Of a stretch of DNA of 47,691 bases, positions 33,599 through 42,183 are shown piece by piece. A program made the position numbers and the translations under genes. Below the pieces are notes generated by a model. The model saw only the letters and a list, made by a program, of their open reading frames with translations. It was not told where the DNA came from and ran no database searches. How positions within the stretch are numbered: position 1 is the first letter of the stretch; each line of letters starts with the position of its first letter. The DNA comes from Paracoccaceae bacterium (GTDB taxonomy: Bacteria; Pseudomonadota; Alphaproteobacteria; Rhodobacterales; Rhodobacteraceae): the NCBI GenBank assembly GCA_014879735.1, contig JACSRN010000101.1, positions 1 through 47,691 on the forward strand. Direction: 5' to 3'.

Positions 33599-36151
33599 AT
33601 GGATCTGACGGAAAGACTGGCGCGGGAACGGCGGGCGCGTCTGGCCGCCGAACGCCTGCTGGAACAGAAGACGCGAGAACTGTTCGCGGCCAACGAAAAG
33701 CTTGCGCTGCATGCGCGGGCGCTGTCCGACCAGATCGTCGAGCAGCGCGAGATGGCGCGCTTTGCCCAGGATGAGGCGGCAACGCTGAAAGGCCAGAACA
33801 GCCGCTACCTGACGGATCTGACGCGCGCCCATACCGCCGCCGTGATGGCAGAGCGGCGGCTCTGGGATTCGATCAACACCATCCGTGACGGCTTTGCCGT
33901 TTTCGGCGGCGACCTGCATCTTCTGACCGCCAACCGCTCCTGGACACGCGCCTTCGGCGATTTCGAGGTGAAGACTGGCGTCAGCTATGCCGATCTGCTT
34001 CAGGCGCTTGTCGATGGCGATCTGGTCCATACCGGCGGCGCCAGCGGGGCCGACTGGGTGGCGCGGATGCTGGCGCGACTCGACGCCGATCCGATCCAGT
34101 CCGAGACGCTGCGGTTCAACAACGGCATCTGGGTGCGCCTGGTCGACCGCCGCTCGCGCGATGGCGATCTGGTCAGCCTTGCGATCGATACGACCGAGCA
34201 GATGCGCATCTGGGCCGCGATCGAGGCGCTGCCGGACGGATTTGTGCTCTTCGACAGGGAGGAACGACTCTTGGCTTGCAATCAACGCTACCGCGACATG
34301 TTTCCCGACAGCGCCGCCGCCGCCGTGCCCGGCACGACCTTCGAAGATCTGCTGCGCTACGGGTTGAGTGCCGGGCATATCCCGTCGATCAAGGGGCATG
34401 AGGAGGACTGGCTTCAGGCGCGCCTGCTCCAGATGCGAGAAGCCCGCGATGCCAGCGAATGCCAGTTGGCCGACGGCCGATGGATCCGCGAACGCGACCA
34501 TGCCACGCCGGACGGCGGTCGCGTCGGATTGCGCAGCGACATCAGCGAGTTGCATGAGCAGCGCGCCGCACTTGAAGCGGCGAGAAGTGCGGCCGAGGCA
34601 GCAAACCGCGCGAAATCGGCCTTCCTTGCCAATATGTCGCACGAAATCCGGACGCCGATGAACGGCGTGGTCGGCATGGCCGAACTGTTGTGCGATACGC
34701 CGTTGAGCGACGAGCAGCGGCTTTTCGCCGAAACCATCCGCTCTTCCGGCGAGGCGCTTCTCGTCATCATCAACGACATACTCGACTATTCCAAGCTCGA
34801 GGCCGAACGGATGGCCCTGCATCCCGAACCCTTCGACCTTGAACGCACGATCCATGAGGTGATGATGCTCTTGCAGCCACGGGCGCGGGCCAAGGGGATC
34901 GACCTGATGATCGATTACGACGTTCTCCTGCCCACCCGCTATGTCGGCGATCCCGGGCGGCTGCGGCAGGTTTTGACCAATCTTGTCGGCAATGCGGTGA
35001 AGTTCACCGAAAGCGGCCATGTCCTGACCCGTGTGGTCGGGCTGGAGGTCGAGGACGGGCGCCAGCAACTGCATGTCACGGTCGAGGATACCGGGATCGG
35101 CATAGCGGCCGAACATCTCGACCACATCTTCGGCGAGTTCAACCAGGTCGAGGACGAGCGCAACCGCAAGTACGAAGGTACGGGGCTTGGCCTGACCATC
35201 ACCCGCCGGCTGATCGAGCGGATGGGCGGCGCCGTCTGGGTCGACAGCGAACCGGGCAAGGGATCGGTCTTCGGGTTCCGCGTCACGTTCCAGGTCGCAG
35301 AATCGGCCCAGCCCACCCATCCGGCGATCCGGGTGCAGCGGGCGCTGGTGGTGGATGACCGATTCATCAACCGCACCATCCTGGAGCGCCAGCTTACCCC
35401 CTGTGGCATCGAGGTGAGGCTCTGTCGTTCCGGCGCCGAGGCGCTCGCGGCCCTGGCTGCGGATGCCAGCTACGACGTGGTGCTGACCGATCACGAAATG
35501 CCCGAAATGGATGGCCTGGCCCTGGCGCGGCAGATTCGCGCCGGGGGCCACCGGATGCCGATCCTGCTGCTGTCCTCGAATCCGACGGCCGCGCGGGAAC
35601 ACGATGCCGCGCGGATTCTGGATGCGATCCTGCAAAAGCCGGTCCTGCGCGCCGAACTCTACGCCCGTCTCTCTGGCCTGACCGAAAGCCTTACCCCGCC
35701 GCCGCCGCCGCAGGTTCCCCGCCCGGAACCGGCCACCGCGCGGAAGATGCGGGTGCTGGCGGCAGAGGACAACAAGACCAACCAACTGGTCTTTCAGAAG
35801 ATGGTGCGTGGAGTGGAGATCGCCCTGGTCTTTGCCGAGGACGGCCGGCAGGCCGTGGATCTGTGGCAAAGCTTCCGCCCCGACCTGATCTTCATGGATA
35901 TCTCGATGCCGGTGATGGATGGGAAAGAGGCCGCCCGCGCCATCCGCACCGCCGAGGGGCCGGAGGCACATGTGCCGATCATCGCGCTGACCGCCCATGC
36001 GATGGACGGCGACGCCGAAGCGATCCTCGCCTCGGGCATCGACCGCTACCTGACCAAACCGCTGCGCAAGACCGCAATTATCGACGCGCTGGCACAAAAC
36101 TGCCCGTCGGACGCGGTGCCAGTGATACAGGTGTCGGAATCGGCGGCCTGA
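33599..36151 (+). CDS. Hybrid sensor histidine kinase with two PAS and two receiver domains
   Basis: An 850-residue cytosolic-looking sensor with no membrane segment. Domains: N-terminal coiled coil (1-75), two PAS_7-like domains (about 80-190 and 200-320), HisKA with phospho-His348 (NMSHEIRTPMNG), HATPase_c (VLTNLVGNAVKF, DTGIGI, GTGLGL), a first receiver with Asp631 (LTDHEMPEMDG) and a second with Asp767 (FMDISMPVMDG) and Lys in LTKPL. The start MDLTERLARE is chosen because the coiled coil begins there; a GTG start at 33491 is possible. No Hpt or DNA-binding output gene is adjacent, so its phosphorelay partner is unknown. It is divergent from the alpha-2-macroglobulin gene. Confidence 0.92.
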   Translation: MDLTERLARERRARLAAERLLEQKTRELFAANEKLALHARALSDQIVEQREMARFAQDEAATLKGQNSRYLTDLTRAHTAAVMAERRLWDSINTIRDGFAVFGGDLHLLTANRSWTRAFGDFEVKTGVSYADLLQALVDGDLVHTGGASGADWVARMLARLDADPIQSETLRFNNGIWVRLVDRRSRDGDLVSLAIDTTEQMRIWAAIEALPDGFVLFDREERLLACNQRYRDMFPDSAAAAVPGTTFEDLLRYGLSAGHIPSIKGHEEDWLQARLLQMREARDASECQLADGRWIRERDHATPDGGRVGLRSDISELHEQRAALEAARSAAEAANRAKSAFLANMSHEIRTPMNGVVGMAELLCDTPLSDEQRLFAETIRSSGEALLVIINDILDYSKLEAERMALHPEPFDLERTIHEVMMLLQPRARAKGIDLMIDYDVLLPTRYVGDPGRLRQVLTNLVGNAVKFTESGHVLTRVVGLEVEDGRQQLHVTVEDTGIGIAAEHLDHIFGEFNQVEDERNRKYEGTGLGLTITRRLIERMGGAVWVDSEPGKGSVFGFRVTFQVAESAQPTHPAIRVQRALVVDDRFINRTILERQLTPCGIEVRLCRSGAEALAALAADASYDVVLTDHEMPEMDGLALARQIRAGGHRMPILLLSSNPTAAREHDAARILDAILQKPVLRAELYARLSGLTESLTPPPPPQVPRPEPATARKMRVLAAEDNKTNQLVFQKMVRGVEIALVFAEDGRQAVDLWQSFRPDLIFMDISMPVMDGKEAARAIRTAEGPEAHVPIIALTAHAMDGDAEAILASGIDRYLTKPLRKTAIIDALAQNCPSDAVPVIQVSESAA

Positions 36152-36163
36152 CGGCCGTCAGGC
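36146..36163. repeat. 18-bp perfect palindrome holding both stop codons of convergent genes
   Basis: GCCTGACGGCCGTCAGGC includes TGA of the sensor kinase (36149-36151) and, on the other strand, TGA of mnmD (36158-36160). The stops are 6 bp apart. It would form an 8-bp stem with minimal loop in either transcript, but there is no T-tract. Confidence 0.7.
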
Positions 36164-36841
36164 GACAACAGGCAGGCGGCCCGCGCTCATATGGCGCTTG
36201 CCGGCGAAACCGGGCCGGCGGGACACATCGAAGCCCGCCGCCGCCAAGCCACGGCGCACGGCGCCAGCCGCGGAATAGGTGGCGAAACTGCCGCCCGGCA
36301 GCGTGTGGCGGGCAACCTCGGCCATCAGCGTCTCGCCCCACATCTCGGGGTTTTTCGCCGGCGAGAACCCGTCGAGAAACCAGGCATCCGCCCGACCATC
36401 CCACGCGGGCAGCGTCTGTCGCGCATCGCCCAGAACCAGCCGGACACGGATGCCCGGCAAGGCGATCACGGTCGCCCCCGCCGACCATTGATCAAGCAGC
36501 GGGGCCGCGATCGCCGCCGCCTCGGGGAACTGCGCCAGCGCGCGGGCCATGTCGGCGGCGGTCATCGGAAACGCCTCGAAGGTCGTGTATTGCAGCAGGC
36601 CGGGCCGACCACGCGCCTGCCACATCAGTGCCAGCGCCAGAAGGTTCAGGCCGGTGCCAAAACCGAGTTCGGCGATGTGAAACCCGTCACGAAGCCGCTC
36701 TGGCAGGCCGTTTCCGGCAAGAAATACATGGCGCGTCTCTGCCAGCCCACCGGCAAGGCTGAAATAGGGGTCGTCGAAAGCCCGGGCCACCGGAATCACG
36801 CCGTCCTTCCAGTCGAGATCGGGTTGTGTCTGGCGGTGCAT
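36158..36841 (-). CDS. mnmD: tRNA 5-methylaminomethyl-2-thiouridine methyltransferase, MnmD
   Basis: A 227-residue SAM methyltransferase matching the N-terminal half of E. coli MnmC. The SAM site is ELGFGTGLNLL, and the FLDGFSPAKNPEMW segment is diagnostic of MnmC1/MnmD. It converts nm5s2U34 to mnm5s2U34 in tRNA wobble positions. The start is MHRQTQPDLDW; 16 earlier codons overlap the divergent gene region and are dropped. Unlike E. coli, the oxidase half is a separate gene, divergently transcribed with 41 bp between starts. Confidence 0.93.
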   Translation of the reverse strand: MHRQTQPDLDWKDGVIPVARAFDDPYFSLAGGLAETRHVFLAGNGLPERLRDGFHIAELGFGTGLNLLALALMWQARGRPGLLQYTTFEAFPMTAADMARALAQFPEAAAIAAPLLDQWSAGATVIALPGIRVRLVLGDARQTLPAWDGRADAWFLDGFSPAKNPEMWGETLMAEVARHTLPGGSFATYSAAGAVRRGLAAAGFDVSRRPGFAGKRHMSAGRLPVVA

Positions 36842-36882
36842 GGGCCTAGTCCTCTGGCGTTCCATGCAGGAGGCCGGGGGCA

Positions 36883-37935
36883 ATGACAAGCGTCGACGTC
36901 ACGGTGCGGGGCGGCGGGGCCTTCGGACTGGCCTGCGCCTGGGCCTGTGCGCGACGCGGCGCGCGCGTACGGCTGATCGAACGGCAGAGGATCGGCGCGG
37001 GGGCCTCGGGCGGGCTGGTCGGCGCATTGGCACCGCATGCGCCGGAAGGCTGGAACACGCTGAAGGCGTTCCAGTTCGACAGCCTGCTGATGGCCAGCGA
37101 CTGGTGGGACGCCGTTCGGGCCGCCGGCGGCGTCGATCCGGGCTATCTGCGGTCCGGCCGGCTGCAACCGCTGGCCGATGCGGCGGCCGTGGCGCTGGCG
37201 CGGAGCCGGGCAGAGGCCGCACGGTCGCTGTGGCAGGGCCGGGCAGAGTGGCGGATCGTCCCTGCACAGGGCGCGGCCTGGGAGCCGGCAAGTCCCTCGG
37301 GTTGGCTGGTCCACGACACGCTGACCGCGCGGATGTCGCCGCGCCGCGCCGGCGCCGCGCTGGTGGCCGCGCTGCGGGCGACCGGAGCCGAGGTATCGGA
37401 GCATGACACCGAAGCGGCCGGCGCGGTGATCCATGCAACCGGCTGGCGCGGGCTGGAAGATCTGTCGGCGGCCTTTGGCCGGAAGATTGGCGGCGGCGTG
37501 AAGGGTCAGGCCGCGCTTCTGGGTCACGATGCGCGCGATCTGCCCCAGATCTATGCCGGCGGCCTGCATGTGGTGCCGCATGCCGACGGAACCGTGGCCA
37601 TCGGCTCGACCAGCGAGCCGGACTGGACCTCCGAAGCGCCCGACCTGCTGGTCGAGACGCTGATCGACCGCGCGCGGGCGGTGCTGCCGGTGCTGCAGAC
37701 CGCGCCGGTGCTGGAACGCTGGGCCGGGATTCGCCCGAGGGCAACGACCCGCAGCCCGGTCCTGGGGCATTGGCCGGGGCGGCCCAACCATTTCGTTGCG
37801 AATGGCGGCTTCAAGATCGGCTTCGGCCTCGCCCCCCTTGTCGCCGAGCGAATGGCCGATCTGGTGCTGGACGGGCAGGACAACCTGCCCGAAGCGTTCC
37901 ACCTGGAGGCGCTTCTCGCCGGATCAAGGCGCTGA
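36883..37935 (+). CDS. FAD-dependent oxidoreductase, MnmC C-terminal-like
   Basis: A 350-residue DAO-fold flavoprotein. The N-terminal GGGAFGLACAWACARRGARV binds FAD, GAGASGGLVGALAPHAPEGW is like the MnmC2 loop, and the C-terminal WAGIRPRATTRSPVLG and GFKIGFGLAP complete the fold. E. coli MnmC2 removes the carboxymethyl group from cmnm5U34 to give nm5U34, which MnmD then methylates. Here the two activities are encoded by separate divergent genes. A role in some other amine oxidation cannot be excluded from sequence alone. Confidence 0.85.
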   Translation: MTSVDVTVRGGGAFGLACAWACARRGARVRLIERQRIGAGASGGLVGALAPHAPEGWNTLKAFQFDSLLMASDWWDAVRAAGGVDPGYLRSGRLQPLADAAAVALARSRAEAARSLWQGRAEWRIVPAQGAAWEPASPSGWLVHDTLTARMSPRRAGAALVAALRATGAEVSEHDTEAAGAVIHATGWRGLEDLSAAFGRKIGGGVKGQAALLGHDARDLPQIYAGGLHVVPHADGTVAIGSTSEPDWTSEAPDLLVETLIDRARAVLPVLQTAPVLERWAGIRPRATTRSPVLGHWPGRPNHFVANGGFKIGFGLAPLVAERMADLVLDGQDNLPEAFHLEALLAGSRR

Positions 37936-38142
37936 ACCCGAGCCATCGCCACGGATGAAGGGCGCAGGCACGGCCACGGCCCGTTGCCCCTATCATCGCA
38001 GGGACCGTTTTCCGCCGCGGTCCGGCCCCGCGACCCGTGGTCCCGACCGTTCCACCGGGCCAAGAATCCGCACCCGGCTTGCGGCGGAGGGGCCTCGAAC
38101 CCCTGGTTAGGTCTGGCTTGCGCAGCGCGATGAACGCGCAAT

Positions 38143-38175
38143 GAAAAGGGGCCGCCCGCACGGGCGGCCCCCCCG
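38143..38175 (-). terminator. Rho-independent terminator of the aldehyde dehydrogenase gene
   Basis: GGGGCCGCCC (38148-38157) pairs perfectly with GGGCGGCCCC (38162-38171) around GCAC. In the minus direction it is followed by TTTT (AAAA at 38144-38147), 18 bp past the gene's stop. This is the best intrinsic terminator in the window. Confidence 0.85.
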
Positions 38176-38193
38176 ATCCTATCGATGCCGTGG

Positions 38194-39663
38194 TTACTCT
38201 GCCGCGCCGGGCGCGCTGAAATCATAGCCCGAAATGCCCTTGGGCTCGAGAAATTCCTCCAGGCCCCAGATGCCGCCTTCGCGCGCGCGGCCCGATTGCT
38301 TGACGCCGCCAAAGAACGAGCCGGCGCCGCGCGACTTGCCGTTGACCTCGACCATGCCCGAGCGCAGTTGCCGCCCCAGCCGGTTCGCCCGCACCGGATC
38401 GCCCGACTGGACGTAGTTCGTCAGGCCATAGGGCGTGTCATTGGCAATGCGGACAGCTTCCTCCTCGGTCTCGAACGGAACGATCGACAGGACCGGGCCA
38501 AAGATCTCCTCGCGCTCGATGGTCATGCCGGGCGCCACATCGGCAAAGATTGTGGGCTTCACGTAATAGCCGCGGTTGAATCCGTCAGGCAGGCCCGGAC
38601 CGCCGGCAACCAGCCGCGCGCCCTCGTCAATGCCGATCTGGATGTAGCGCTGGATCTGGTCCCACTGGCGCTTGTTCACCACCGGGCCAACATGGGCGCC
38701 ATGCTCCAGAGCGGGGCCGACCTTGATCGAATCTGCCACCGCTGCAGCCTTGGCGACGGTTTCGTCATAGACCGAGCGTTCGACCAGCAGGCGCGACGGC
38801 GCGTTGCAGCTTTGCCCGGTGTTTTCCATCATCCGGCGTACGCTCCGCTCGACTGCCTTGGCGTCGGCATCGGCGAACAGCAGGTTCGCGCCCTTGCCGC
38901 CAAGTTCCAGCGTGACGCGCTTCAGCGTCTGCGCCGCTGCGACCGAAATCGCACGTCCGGCCCGCGTCGAGCCGGTGAACGAGATCATCTCGATATCGGG
39001 ATGCGCCGAAAGCTGCGACCCGACACCGGCGCCATCGCCGTTCACCAGGTTGAACACGCCCGCTGGAATACCGGCATCATGGCAGAATTCGGCGAACATC
39101 ATGCCGTTCAACGGCGCTTCTTCCGACGGCTTCAGCACGCAGGTGCAGCCGGCCAGCATGGCGGGAATGGCCTTCAGCGCGATCTGGTTCACCGGCCAGT
39201 TCCAGGGCGTGATCAGGCCGACCACACCGATCGGCTCCATCGCGACGGCCGGTTGCGGCTGGTTGGCCGGCAGCGAGGGGTCAAGTGGACGAATCCAGTC
39301 GATCCTGTCAAATGCCTTGAGGAAGTTCGTGGTGTGCCAGGGCAGGCAGGGCGCCTGATCGGACAGCGCAAAGTCGATGGGGGCGCCCATCTCCATCGCG
39401 ATGACCTCGGCAAACTCCTGCAGCCGGGCATTGTACTGCTCGAGGATCCGCGCGATCAGGCGCGCGCGTTCTTGCGGCGGGGTGGCGGCCCAAGCCGGGA
39501 AGGCGGCCTTGGCCGCGGCCACGGCGGCATCGGTATCAGCCTTGTCGCCCAGCGAAATCACTGCGCAGGGCTCTTCGGTCGAGGGGTTGATCACCTCGTG
39601 GTCCCGGGGGGTGGTGGGGGCGACCCATTGACCGTTGATATAGAACTCGCGCTTGATCAGCAT
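38194..39663 (-). CDS. Aldehyde dehydrogenase family protein
   Basis: A 489-residue NAD(P)-dependent ALDH. Catalytic Cys286 in NTGQSCNAPS, Glu253 in LELGGKGA, PWNWP near residue 153 and FTGSTRAG (229-236) are the hallmarks; the C-terminal half also has GPVLSI. The substrate is not determinable; related enzymes oxidise small semialdehydes and betaine aldehyde. A TTTGATCAAA palindrome lies 22 bp before the start and matches the one at the aminotransferase operon, so a shared catabolic regulon is likely. GAGGT precedes the ATG. It has its own terminator. Confidence 0.93.
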   Translation of the reverse strand: MLIKREFYINGQWVAPTTPRDHEVINPSTEEPCAVISLGDKADTDAAVAAAKAAFPAWAATPPQERARLIARILEQYNARLQEFAEVIAMEMGAPIDFALSDQAPCLPWHTTNFLKAFDRIDWIRPLDPSLPANQPQPAVAMEPIGVVGLITPWNWPVNQIALKAIPAMLAGCTCVLKPSEEAPLNGMMFAEFCHDAGIPAGVFNLVNGDGAGVGSQLSAHPDIEMISFTGSTRAGRAISVAAAQTLKRVTLELGGKGANLLFADADAKAVERSVRRMMENTGQSCNAPSRLLVERSVYDETVAKAAAVADSIKVGPALEHGAHVGPVVNKRQWDQIQRYIQIGIDEGARLVAGGPGLPDGFNRGYYVKPTIFADVAPGMTIEREEIFGPVLSIVPFETEEEAVRIANDTPYGLTNYVQSGDPVRANRLGRQLRSGMVEVNGKSRGAGSFFGGVKQSGRAREGGIWGLEEFLEPKGISGYDFSAPGAAE

Positions 39664-39683
39664 GGCGGACCTCGGGGTTGGGG

Positions 39684-39696
39684 AATTTGATCAAAT
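39684..39696 (-). promoter_or_regulatory. Candidate operator ATTTGATCAAAT before the aldehyde dehydrogenase
   Basis: A perfect 12-bp palindrome at 39685-39696. Its 12-base core with flank AATTTGATCAAA (39684-39695) is identical to that at 18076-18087. On the minus strand it overlaps a possible -10 (AATATT) whose -35 would be TTGCAC 18 bp upstream, the layout expected for repression. Confidence 0.55.
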
Positions 39697-39783
39697 ATTG
39701 CCCCGAATGGGGACAGGGTGCAAGTAAAGTTCCGCGGCGCCGTTGAGGCAATAGCCAGCAGAATGACAGGCGCCCCGGGCAAG

Positions 39784-39826
39784 CCCGCCGGCGGGGCAGG
39801 ATGCGCGGCAGCCTGAAGCCTGCCGC
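39784..39826. other. GC-rich stem-loops between pheS and the aldehyde dehydrogenase
   Basis: The palindrome CCCGCCGGCGGG (39784-39795) and the hairpin GCGGCAG/CTGCCGC (39805-39811 with 39820-39826) lie in the 218-bp gap after pheS. Either could terminate pheS transcription on the minus strand, but no T-tract is present. Confidence 0.35.
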
Positions 39827-39881
39827 AGACATCCCGCCGATGGCATGGGCTGCGGCCAGGCAGGGCCTTGGCAGCGCCACC

Positions 39882-40961
39882 TCAGCGCGACAGCCCGGCG
39901 GGCAGCGTCGGCACATCCAGCGCCGAGAACCCGTAGTTCCGCAGCCAGCGCAGATCGGATTCAAAGAACGCCCGCAGGTCGGGGATGCCGTATTTCAGCA
40001 TGGCGATCCGGTCGATGCCCATGCCGAAGGCAAAGCCCTGCCATTGCGTCGGGTCCACCCCCGCCGCCGCCAGCACCTTCGGGTGCACCATGCCCGAGCC
40101 AAGGATTTCCATCCACTTGTCACCCTCGCCGATGCGAAGCTGTCCGCCGACGTTGGAATAGCGGATGTCGACCTCGGCCGAAGGCTCGGTGAAGGGAAAA
40201 TGGCTGGCACGGAACCGCAGCTCCACCGAGGGCACCTCGAAGAAGGCGCGGCAGAATTCCTCCAGCGTCCACTTCAGATTGGCCATCGAGATGTCGCGGT
40301 CGATCGCCAGCCCCTCGACCTGATGGAACATTGGCGTATGGGTCTGATCCATGTCCATTCGGTAGACACGGCCAGGTGCTATGACGCGGATCGGCGCGCC
40401 CTGTTCGGTCATGGCGCGGATCTGCACCGGCGAGGTATGGGTGCGCAAGACATGCGGCGGGCGGTCGTCGCCGGCGGCGCGATGCATGAAGAAGGTGTCA
40501 TGCTCCTGCCGGGCGGGATGTTCCGGCGGGATGTTCAGCGCGTCGAAATTGTACCAGTCGCTTTCGACCTGCGGCCCCTCGGCCACGGCAAAGCCCATGT
40601 CGGCGAAGATCGCCGTCAATTCATCCGTCACCTGGCTGACCGGGTGGACGGTGCCGGCGCGGCGCGGACGGCCAGGCAGGGTGACATCCAGCCATTCGGC
40701 GCGCAGTCTTTCGTCCAGTGCGGCATCGCCAAGCGCGGTCTTCTTTGCCCGCAGCGCGGCGTCGATCTCGTCCTTCAAGGCGTTCAGATCCGCACCGGCG
40801 GTCTTGCGCTCTTCGGGGGGCATCTTGCCCAGCGTCGCCATCAATGCGCTGACTTCGCCCTTCTTGCCAAGAGCGGCAACGCGCACCTCTTCCAGCGCGG
40901 CCTCGCCCGCGGCGCCAGCGACGGCCGCAAGATATTTGCCACGGATCTCGGTCAAATCCAT
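39882..40961 (-). CDS. pheS: Phenylalanine--tRNA ligase alpha subunit
   Basis: A 359-residue class II synthetase subunit. The N-terminal coiled coil (1-85) is followed by motif 2 in the region [25 protein letters not shown], and motif 3 in [14 protein letters not shown]. Length agrees with alphaproteobacterial PheS (about 357). The pheT gene is not next to it: the neighbouring minus gene is an aldehyde dehydrogenase. Upstream, after 67 bp with a 7-bp hairpin, is the DUF4274-like gene. Confidence 0.96.
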   Translation of the reverse strand: MDLTEIRGKYLAAVAGAAGEAALEEVRVAALGKKGEVSALMATLGKMPPEERKTAGADLNALKDEIDAALRAKKTALGDAALDERLRAEWLDVTLPGRPRRAGTVHPVSQVTDELTAIFADMGFAVAEGPQVESDWYNFDALNIPPEHPARQEHDTFFMHRAAGDDRPPHVLRTHTSPVQIRAMTEQGAPIRVIAPGRVYRMDMDQTHTPMFHQVEGLAIDRDISMANLKWTLEEFCRAFFEVPSVELRFRASHFPFTEPSAEVDIRYSNVGGQLRIGEGDKWMEILGSGMVHPKVLAAAGVDPTQWQGFAFGMGIDRIAMLKYGIPDLRAFFESDLRWLRNYGFSALDVPTLPAGLSR

Positions 40962-40999
40962 CGGAACCTCCGCCAGAATGCGGGTCCGGGGTTAGCGGC

Positions 41000-41015
41000 G
41001 CAATCGCCCGATTGC
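41000..41015 (-). terminator. 7-bp stem-loop between the DUF4274-like gene and pheS
   Basis: GCAATCG (41000-41006) pairs with CGATTGC (41009-41015) with a 2-base loop. It lies 13 bp beyond the upstream gene's stop and 39 bp before the pheS start. Weak terminator or attenuator-like candidate. Confidence 0.3.
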
Positions 41016-41028
41016 AAGGGGCACGGGG

Positions 41029-41520
41029 TCAACCCGCGCGGCGCAGCGGCGCCGATGGCGGATAGAGCCGGCCCGCGACATGCGCAGCCGGCGCCTCGAC
41101 CTCGGCCCGGCCAAAGGTCAGCGGCGGCAGCGGCAGCGCGCCTTGCGGCCCGAGTTCACGATGGATCAGCTGCAGCGCCGAAGGTGAAAGGCCGAACCGC
41201 GCGACGGCAAACCTGCCAGCCGCAAGATCGGCGTGCAGGCGGCGGGTAAAGGCTTGCGCGGCGCCGGCATCGAAACCCGCGGGCACTTCGCCGCGGTGGA
41301 ACCCCGCAGCGCCGGCACAGGCAAGGATCAGCGCCGCCGTGGCACGGTCGCAATCGGGGCGATCGGTAATCGCATCGGCGGCGAGGAGAAGGTCGATCGT
41401 TGCCCCGGGCGCCGCCCAGTCCAGCGTCTGTGCAAAGTCGTGCCACATCGCCGGCCCCAGCGGCAGCAGCGCCGCCGTCAGGCCATCGCGCATCGGCAGC
41501 GCATCTGATCTGCGATTCAT
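41029..41520 (-). CDS. Small protein, DUF4274-like (tentative)
   Basis: A 163-residue soluble protein without catalytic motifs. The stretch FAQTLDWAAPGATIDLLLAADA followed by PDCDRATAALILACAGA resembles the DUF4274 pattern 'DW ... PDCDRATALLIFW', so I place it there tentatively. The function of that domain is unknown. It lies between rplT and pheS on the same strand, in a position often taken by small hypothetical genes in this order. The first ATG (41520) is used; a second Met lies 9 residues in. Confidence 0.65.
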   Translation of the reverse strand: MNRRSDALPMRDGLTAALLPLGPAMWHDFAQTLDWAAPGATIDLLLAADAITDRPDCDRATAALILACAGAAGFHRGEVPAGFDAGAAQAFTRRLHADLAAGRFAVARFGLSPSALQLIHRELGPQGALPLPPLTFGRAEVEAPAAHVAGRLYPPSAPLRRAG

Positions 41521-41598
41521 GTCCAGCTTCCTCGTAAACCCGTTACCATCGTCACATCTCGGGTTTCATTGAGGATTCTGGCAGGATTGCGGCGAAAG

Positions 41599-41633
41599 GG
41601 CGGGATTGTCGGGATCGGCGCGACAATCCCGCC
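41599..41633. other. Perfect 13-bp stem-loop upstream of the DUF4274-like gene
   Basis: GGCGGGATTGTCG (41599-41611) and CGACAATCCCGCC (41621-41633) are exact reverse complements with a 9-base loop. It lies 78 bp before the DUF4274-like start and 114 bp beyond the rplT terminator. It could be a second terminator, a leader structure or an operator. Confidence 0.6.
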
Positions 41634-41747
41634 GGCCCCGAAAGCCCACCTGCCGGCACGCACGCGGGGCAGTCGGGGCGGATATGACCGCTGGAACCGG
41701 ACCAGCGGTTCCGCCACTGGCGGGCGCGTCCCGTCACCACAAAGCAA

Positions 41748-41776
41748 GACCCCCGCGCCGGGCTGGCGCGGGGGTC
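41748..41776 (-). terminator. Terminator of the rpmI-rplT operon
   Basis: GACCCCCGCGCC (41748-41759) pairs perfectly with GGCGCGGGGGTC (41765-41776) around GGGCT, 26 bp past the rplT stop on the minus strand, followed by TTGCTTTG. A 12-bp GC stem makes an intrinsic terminator likely. Confidence 0.75.
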
Positions 41777-41802
41777 GGAATTTCCGTGCGACGCCTGCGG
41801 CC

Positions 41803-42168
41803 TCAGGCGGCCAGAGCGGCGCGGGCCTTGTCGGCAATGGCGTTGAACGCCTCGGGCTCGTGCACGGCAAGATCGGCCAGAACCTTGCGGTCCACTTCGA
41901 TCCCGGCCTTCGACAGGCCGTTGATCAGGCGCGAATAGGTCAGCGACGGATCGAACAGGCGGACGGCGGCATTGATACGCTGGATCCACAGGGCGCGGAA
42001 CTGGCCCTTCTTGGCCTTGCGGTCGCGGGTCGCGTATTGCTGGGCCTTGTCGACGGCCTGGGTCGCGGTGCGGAAGTTGGTCGAGCGGGCGGCGTAATAG
42101 CCCTTGGCCTTGGCAATCACCTTGCGGTGACGGGCATGCGTGACCTTACCGGATTTGACGCGGGACAT
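41803..42168 (-). CDS. rplT: 50S ribosomal protein L20
   Basis: A 121-residue L20 with the diagnostic start [18 protein letters not shown] and motifs [21 protein letters not shown] and [26 protein letters not shown]20 binds 23S rRNA early in large-subunit assembly. It begins 15 bp after rpmI and ends at a strong terminator. Confidence 0.98.
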   Translation of the reverse strand: MSRVKSGKVTHARHRKVIAKAKGYYAARSTNFRTATQAVDKAQQYATRDRKAKKGQFRALWIQRINAAVRLFDPSLTYSRLINGLSKAGIEVDRKVLADLAVHEPEAFNAIADKARAALAA

Positions 42169-42183
42169 TTCTCTGACCTCTCC

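Noticed and set aside
33512-36097. An 861-codon minus-strand frame opposite the sensor kinase
   Set aside because: The plus-strand kinase has all its motifs in order; the antisense translation is rich in His, Arg and Gly with no recognisable domain.
38089-38110. A T-arm-like sequence (minus strand AGGGGTTCGAGGCCCCT) suggesting a tRNA fragment
   Set aside because: No acceptor, D or anticodon arms could be completed around it and there is no CCA end.
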